DNA from: Thozetella sp. PMI_491
Taxonomy: Eukaryota; Ascomycota; Sordariomycetes; Chaetosphaeriales; Chaetosphaeriaceae
Assembly: GCA_021432635.1 (NCBI GenBank)
Contig: MU270070.1
Coordinates: 336,718 to 400,717 of the forward strand
Direction of reading: 5' to 3'
Length of the DNA: 64,000 nt
The notes beneath the pieces are model-generated. The model had not been told where the DNA came from, searched no databases, and worked only from the letters and a program-made list of their open reading frames with translations. Below are positions 58,019 through 64,000 of this stretch, piece after piece (the stretch's first letter is position 1; every line of letters begins with the position of its first letter). Position numbers and translations under genes: made by a program.

Positions 58019-59811
58019 TCAACCTCCCATAGAATGGCCCTGTCCATGATTCTGTATGTGATTCGGCCCATGATTCTGCGCCGGAAGACCGTGTTCCCAC
58101 CCCCCTGACATATGAAATTGTTCGTCCACGATGGTCGTGGTAAAGCTGCTCCAGTCTTCGTATAGACCGTGGTGGAGCGTAGACGAGCTGAGGTTGGCGG
58201 TGCTCGTCAGGTTAAAGAAATCAGCCTGCGTCCCTTCGACGATTGGCTGCTGGTATAGCATGCTCGTGTGGCTAAGCGGCGGCGGCGGCCCGCTGAAGTT
58301 GAGCTGCTGGGCATCGGACGGCAGCTCCGAGACCACAGGAGACTGGTGCTGTGCCGGGCCGGGCGGCGGCGGCGGCGGTTGTTGTGGGTGAGGCATCGCA
58401 TGTGGAGACATTGGATGTTGCTGCGGCGGCGGCGGCGGCGGCTGCTGCTGATGTTGTTGTGGCGGGGGCGGCGGTTGTCGTTGTGGTTCTGGAATGTGGG
58501 TATGGGATGGAGGCGGCGGCTGCAGACCAAGTGGCAGCGCCATGGCGTTGAACTGCTCATGGAGCCGCATTGCTGACGACCTCGACCGCACCGGCGCCGA
58601 GAGGTGCTTCATGGACGGTTTCCGGGACACACCCCTTATCTGCTGTGGCATCTCGGACACGGGGCGCTTGTTCGTCAACCCATTCGTTGCCATTGCTAGG
58701 TCCTGGCGACACACTATCCTCGCCTGGTCGTGGGCCAGCTTGGCCAAGAAGCGGGGCTCGTCCCGGGCCTCGTCGAAGAACTCCAGTAGATCCTGCAGCT
58801 TGCCTGGGCTCTCGTTTTCGAGGAAGCCCTGCTGGTGTCCCGTCGCCTCCATATCCCACTCAAACATGGGCTGTTGATCCCGTGGGAGGTGCCCGTACAG
58901 CATCCCAATCAGCTCCTTCCACGCGTGATGCAGCGTTGCCTGGTGCAGCAGTCCATAGATGGTGTTGGAGTGGCTCCAGTGCGCCTTAGTGCCGCCGGCT
59001 TCGTAGTGGTGGGCAACGTGATCGAAGTAACGGTCCCGCGTCGGCAGGAAGGCTGCGCAGAAGCCGCAGGCCCAGGCTGTCTTGCGCTTCGTATACTGTA
59101 CCACACGGTCGGCGTGGGGGCACGTGGTGCAGCCGTGGGCTTGCCGGTGGTGCTGGTTGAACGTGTTGGCACCCCAGAAAACGCGGTTGCAGCTCGGGCA
59201 AGGGTACTTCTTGTAGCGCTCGTGGAATTCGTCCTCGTGTCGCTTCCAGTCGAACTTGCGCTGGAACTTGGTGTCGCAGAAGCTGCACCAGTAGGCGCGC
59301 GTCGTCGAGGGCGAGCGGATGATGTTGCTCTTCATAGGTGCCTGCGACGGCAGCGACGGGTGGCTGGCGAGGTGCTGGGTCGGGGAGGTAACGGAGGACA
59401 AAGACGACGCCATCGAGGCTGCAGTCGACGTCGAGAGGACGCTGGCGCGGGCTGAGGACCGGGAGCTGGCCGTCGAGAGCGAGAGCCGCAGGCCGTGGTC
59501 CGAGGCTCCGCCGAACGTAGACGGAGCGCTGACGAAGCTCCTGTCATCGCCTCCGTCTTCGTTGGCTGGCGGTGGTTAGCGAGGGCCGAGAAGGGGGCTG
59601 CCTCTTCTGCAGCGGCGCGTGTGCGACAAGAGAGGGACAGATGAAGCGTGCTGAACTCACCGAAGACGAGACCTTGGTCCGGATAGTCCTCGAGCAAGGC
59701 TCGCAGCAGAGCCTCTCTCGACAGGCCGCAGTCGGTGAGGGCCTGGACGTGGAGGCGGGCCGCGGCCATGGTGTCGCCGGGAGGGTTCCGGAAGGGGTCC
59801 ATGGGATCCAT
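58019..59811 (-). CDS. C2H2 zinc-finger regulator with proline/glutamine-rich region (2 exons, 565 aa)
   Basis: Exons (minus) are 59811-59661 and 59565-58019. The 95-nt intron (GTGAGT..GCCAG with GCTAACC branch site) joins DQGLVF to ANEDGGDD. The start is the in-frame ATG at 59811 (MDPMDPFRNPPGDT); the frame above it has only a TTG before a stop. The N-terminal 50 residues (MAAARLHVQALTDCGLSREALLRALLEDYPDQ) are a conserved helical lead-in. Zinc fingers are YWCSFCDTKF..WKRHEDEFH (about 144-165), YPCPSCNRVF..FNQHHRQAH (173-194) and a third partial WACGFCAAF..HVAHH (from about 217). Residues about 400-470 are dominated by Pro and Gln runs encoded by CCG/CAG-type repeats. The protein is likely a nuclear regulator; such proteins occur across filamentous ascomycetes, but the target is unknown. 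A long upstream non-coding region suggests complex control. Confidence 0.84.
58340..58500 (-). repeat. CCG/CAG-rich trinucleotide tracts encoding poly-Pro and poly-Gln
   Basis: On the plus strand these appear as repeated cgg/ctg triplets. They encode PPPPP and QQ runs inside the C2H2 regulator and are prone to length variation. Confidence 0.8.
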
Positions 59812-60854
59812 GGACGGCGGCGGCGGAGGGGGGAGGTTCGGGGGGAACTGGGCCGGGGGAGGGACGCTCAATCGGCGCGGTTATCGTCGTCGGTCGAGCG
59901 TCGTCGTCCACCGGAAGGGGGGCAGGTTCGGCAGCGCTGCGGAAAGGTGGTTTGTGGTCAAAACGAGCGTGGAGGAGGGTCAATCGACGGAGCGAGAGCG
60001 ATGGTGCAGCGAGCAAGCGTGTGTGGTCATGCCATGCTAATCGGGGCACGACAGGATGGCAGCATCAGGTTCGGGACGAACGAGCGGGCGGTTGCAAAAG
60101 GAAGTTAGGCTCAAGTCGGCGAGAGGAAGAGGGAGGGAAGGAGACGGGGTTGGTGGAGAGGGAAGGATCCCGGCCCCTGGTGGATGCTGGGCCTGTAAGA
60201 CCGGGCCATCAGCGCTGGCCGACGAGGGTGCGAAGTAGGTCAGTGGTTCAATCGTACTGACCCCGGTAGGGAAAGGCAAGCGCATGCGTCTTGGCGTTCC
60301 CAGTAGGGAATCCCAAAAAGGGCAGCGGCCTAGCAGGGGGTGAGTGGGGAGGGGTGCGAGCAGGGGCAAGAGCGCCTTGGGCCCTTGTTTTTTTTTCTCG
60401 TTCCTTCCAATTGCCCGCCAACCGCCTCCTCTCCCACTCTCCCACGCTCCAACTTCTAATTACACACTACCTATTCCGCTGCCGGGAGAAGGGGGGGGGG
60501 GCTGCTGCTGGCCCCCATGGTTGCTAAGCACAGCACGTACAGCACACACAGCACAGCAACGCGCACTGACGACTGACGGCGCGCCGCGCCCTCAGATAGA
60601 GAGGGACGACGGAGGCTAGGCACGCGGCTGTCGGTGCCGCCCAGCGCCATGTAAGCCACCTAGTTAGTGCCAACAACAAACCCAAATAAAAAAAGACAAC
60701 GATGCACGATCCATGATGCCTGATCCGTGATCCTCGAGGCCTCCCCCTAGCAGATTGAGGTCGATCCTCCGCAGAGCCCGCGGGCGCACAGGGCAACCTC
60801 GCAGCAAACAGCACGGTGTGGAGGACGTCATCCCAAGATGGCAGACAGCTCGAA

Positions 60855-60868
60855 GGGGGGGGGGGGGG
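60855..60868 (+). repeat. Poly-G homopolymer, 14 bases
   Basis: An uninterrupted run of 14 G in the upstream region of the C2H2 regulator gene. Confidence 0.85.
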
Positions 60869-61482
60869 TGTTTGCTGATGATGCGCGCGGGTCCACGGTC
60901 CTGTCCTGGCGCCGATCACAACGATTCTCGAGGTAGCGGTCGGGATTGGTGCGAGCGACGCGGCGGCTTGGGGGAGAAGCGTGGGAGGGTGGGCTGAGAG
61001 AGGCGGCCCACCTGAAACAAGCCAGGGGCCGTCACTGCTCAGAGGACTGGCCCAACGTTTCGAAACACGACAACCTGCATGGCTGGGACCCTAACGGGCC
61101 AATCACGGGCCGCAGGCATGGCGCCCTCGCAGCGCGACCGCGCGACGTGGTTCGTCATTTGTTTCCCTCGCCCAGATAAAGACGATGTTGGGCGCCTTTT
61201 TTCCCACCTTCTCCATATCTCTTGTCTGGTGTTTCTGCTGCTGCTTGCTGCCACTGCTCCGCACCCGCGTCCGCCAGCTTATTACCTAGGCACTAGGCAC
61301 TCGGCTCCCGTCCCGATGCGGCACCTCGGCGGTTTGTGTTGCGCGCTGAGGGGGCTTTGCGGATCGCCTGATCGAGATGTAGCTTGCAGCTGCTGGAGCC
61401 TGGACGCGGTGTCCATGTCCATACACACTGTGCCGAGAACGGGCCTTGTTTTTCTTTTCTCGTTTTCGACCCTATTTGAGCC

Positions 61483-61500
61483 TTCTCTCTCTCTCTCTCT
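61483..61500 (+). repeat. CT dinucleotide microsatellite
   Basis: Nine CT units in a pyrimidine-rich stretch within the long non-coding region. Likely polymorphic. Confidence 0.8.
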
Positions 61501-64000
61501 GGCCCTGTTTCTTTTCCTGCCGTCTGGGCTGCCAGGGACATTGGATGACAGCTTGGTGGAGCTACACAGAGGTAGGGTAGAGCTTCCTTCGCATCGGATA
61601 CCCCCCCCTTTTTCTTGCCTCTTTCCCCCCCGCCTCTTCCCTGCTGCCGCCGCCCGGCGAACAGACTTCCCAACAAGATGAGATGCGAGAGCGAAATAGG
61701 GCGTCACATCAACTCCGGATCTGCAACCCAGCACATCGCATCGGGTATGTACCATACGAGATAAAATCTCCTTTGCATCCCGCGGCGAGGTGACGACATG
61801 GTCTGCCCCGCATAGTGCGACGGCATTTTGCCCGGCAGTCCTGTTTTGCTATTCTTCATCCGCTCGTGGCCGCCATCCCCGCCCCCCTTGGCAAGCGCCC
61901 CCCTGCGGGAGATGAAATGGGATCGAACACGGGCTCGCGCAAGCTCGGCCCCACTTGGGACGCCAACTATCATGAAAAAAATCCAGGCTATGGCAACGCC
62001 GTTCCAGGAACCGATGTTTCAGGGCCAACTCTGCCAGGTGGACGGCACGCCCACGACGGGCCGGCCGGGCGATTTTTTGCCTGACAGTGCACCAAATTGC
62101 GCGCTGCCGTCAGCAAGGAGCGCGGCACGGCCTGCGCACCCAGCTAGCGCCGGGGGACCGCGCCCCTCGTCTCGTCCCTGGCTTCGGCATGTCGCCGGTG
62201 CTGGCCCGCGATGGCTATTGTTGGCACTACCTACATACCTACGTACACCTTGCGCTACGATTCCCTATTAAGCCCGTCCGCGCCCTGGCCCGGCGTCTCT
62301 CGTACTTGGCTGGCTGCATCCTTCGGTGAAGTGAAATTCCCTCATCGCCCATCACAGGTGTCCTGCCGGGCGCCTCCGCGTCCGCTCTCCTGCGCTTCTG
62401 CCGCAGTTGACTGGCCGTGGCATCCTGCTGGCCCCGGGGTGCTTCCCTCTAGTTATATCGGCATCGTCTCCTGCCGCTGTGGTCTGATCAGCGTGGACAG
62501 GTGGCGGCCAAAGCAAGCTGGTGCTAGCCCAGCCCCAGGGCCCAGGCCCCCAGGCCTCGCGCCATGATGGCGTAAGCTCCATTTCGATGCGAATGGAGCT
62601 GCGTGAGCGGAGGCTTGCGGCCCCTTCCACCGAGGGAGCCGAGGCGCTGACGTGCCGCCTCACTTTCGTATTCCCTGCGGCGGACGTTGGTTTTCAGTTC
62701 TAATCTGGACAACCAATCGGCTTGACGCACTCATAGAGCCCTCCTTCGGCTCAAGCAGATCATGCCAGCCTCGTCTTGGTCTCGCCTCCCTTTGCATTTG
62801 CAGTCTGCATCCTGGGGGTAGTAGTACATAGCACCAGTTTGAGACCTCCTGCATTCGTAGGCTCCAATAACGGCCTTCTCCAATGTGGAACATGTTCGGT
62901 TAGGCCCCAGCTTCCCCACCTCGCAGGTGGAACGGCGTTGCGGAGTTGGGCGCAGCCTGCAGACCAACGTTCGGATCTGGTACAATAAGGGCCATCTTGC
63001 GCCATCGCGATGCCCTCTAATGGAGCAGCGATACTCAACGAGGAATGCCAAGAAGGAGCGAGCAGAAAAGAGCCATGCTGCGGCCAATCACGGGCGTTTA
63101 CCAGACCAACCCAAGCTGCAAAGGCGCCGGAACGGCAGCGCGGATGTGGCGTACGACTAGCTTTGCAGCTACTCCGGGACTGCTCCGCGCTATGTGTTGA
63201 TGCCACACTCCCTCCCTCCAGACTCCACACGCCTTCAGCTGCGCTGTTAGTCGGCCCTTTGTGCCCCATCTGTGTCCTTTAACCTTCTGCTGGCTGTTGG
63301 ATGAGACGCCTCTGAGGGTCTAGCGGTACTTGCAAGATGCGCATGAGAGCTGGGGTCAACTCTTGAACCCAGAACTCTGTCTGTGACCATGTTGCATGTA
63401 TTGTAGTCGTTCCTTGGACTGCCCTTCGAGGGCTTGCTGAGTTATAACCCCCTTGTGACTCGCTCTTGGGTTATTCGTTCCTCGCACCCCCCTACTCCAG
63501 TCTCTCATTCCCAACTACGTAGGGCATGAGGCGGAGAGGTATGGGGAGGGCATTCTCCGTAGACCATAAAGTAGATATGAAAAGTTATCGAGAACTTTGG
63601 CATTGGCTAGCACTTGTGGGTGACAAGTGAGATGATGGCTAGGGTTGTTACAAACAGAGCATACGCGGTACTGAAGAAATGTGGAGAGAAGGGGCAGGCT
63701 GCCTGACAATGACATTACATCTTACAGAGGGCGGATGCTGTCTCGCATGCTCCAGCGGTGGTTCAGATCCTGATGAGGTGAGGTCCGCTTGCTAGATATT
63801 CTGCTGATTCTCAGCAGCTCGTTGTTGAGAGGGGAGACCCGAGTCATTTTGTAGCTTGTCTCCAGCGATTTGTGGCCTCCGCGGTTGCTTCGCTCGTATT
63901 TCAAGATCCCAAAGCCCCCACATGGGCGGTTTCAAGGGTCTCGTTTACGCTTGCAAGAAGGCGCACGGGAGATACTAGGGACTGCGCCTGTCTCCTGAAA

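Larger units (their letters stand above)
59812..64000. promoter_or_regulatory. Long non-coding region upstream of the C2H2 regulator, to the window end
   Basis: About 4.2 kb without a supported coding frame. Many short frames overlap on both strands and none has motifs or splice-linked continuity. The region is locally G+C-rich with homopurine/homopyrimidine stretches: poly-G runs at about 60491-60501 and 60855-60868, and a CT repeat at 61483-61500. It likely contains a long 5' leader and control elements of the C2H2 gene and possibly the edge of a gene beyond the window. Confidence 0.4.

Overview
This window is chromosomal DNA from a filamentous ascomycete, probably Pezizomycotina and most likely Sordariomycetes. 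The species cannot be fixed from sequence alone. The evidence is short spliceosomal introns (50-171 nt, with GT..AG ends and CTAAC/CTGAC-like branch sites), fungal-only protein families (Zn2Cys6 and C2H2 regulators, STAND-type receptors, DUF6923 adhesin, GH128, GH76, Dal5-like MFS), one promoter per gene and long intergenic gaps. Eighteen protein-coding genes are supported, plus one weak small ORF. Exon structures were worked out by hand from splice sites, frame continuity and family motifs. I found no rRNA, convincing tRNA, CRISPR array or intact transposon.

Layout. 1-5 kb: a small secreted protein converges on a Zn2Cys6 regulator whose zinc cluster is split by a probable GC-AG intron. 6-12.5 kb: GH128-like glucanase, GNAT acetyltransferase, a secreted heme peroxidase with an unassigned C-terminal half, and a GT1 glycosyltransferase. 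14-24 kb: a weak membrane ORF, a secreted protein of unknown function, and a 2,227-residue repeat adhesin (about 46 repeats of about 40 residues, ending in a DUF6923-like domain). 25-32 kb: two STAND/NLR-type genes in tandem, one with a NACHT NTPase and one with ankyrin-like repeats and a Cys-rich tail but no P-loop. 32-39 kb: a PdxA-family dehydrogenase, a Zn2Cys6 regulator and an MFS anion permease, which look like a small catabolic module.

39.8-44.8 kb: three minus-strand reading frames separated by only 26 and 8 bases. They join in frame through 56-nt and 50-nt introns into one gene of about 1,616 residues with zinc fingers at both ends. 46-49.6 kb: an SsuD-like flavin monooxygenase and a GH76 cell-wall mannosidase. 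50.8-56.2 kb: an AAAP amino-acid transporter and a Fat1-like acyl-CoA synthetase/fatty-acid transporter. 58-59.8 kb: a C2H2 regulator with poly-Pro/Gln tracts, preceded by about 4.2 kb of non-coding DNA that runs to the window end.

Themes are surface and cell-wall biology (adhesin, GH76, GH128), non-self recognition (STAND pair, composite zinc-finger protein) and small accessory metabolic sets. The strongest candidates for something undescribed are the composite zinc-finger gene, the PdxA-regulator-permease module and the adhesin/STAND neighbourhood.
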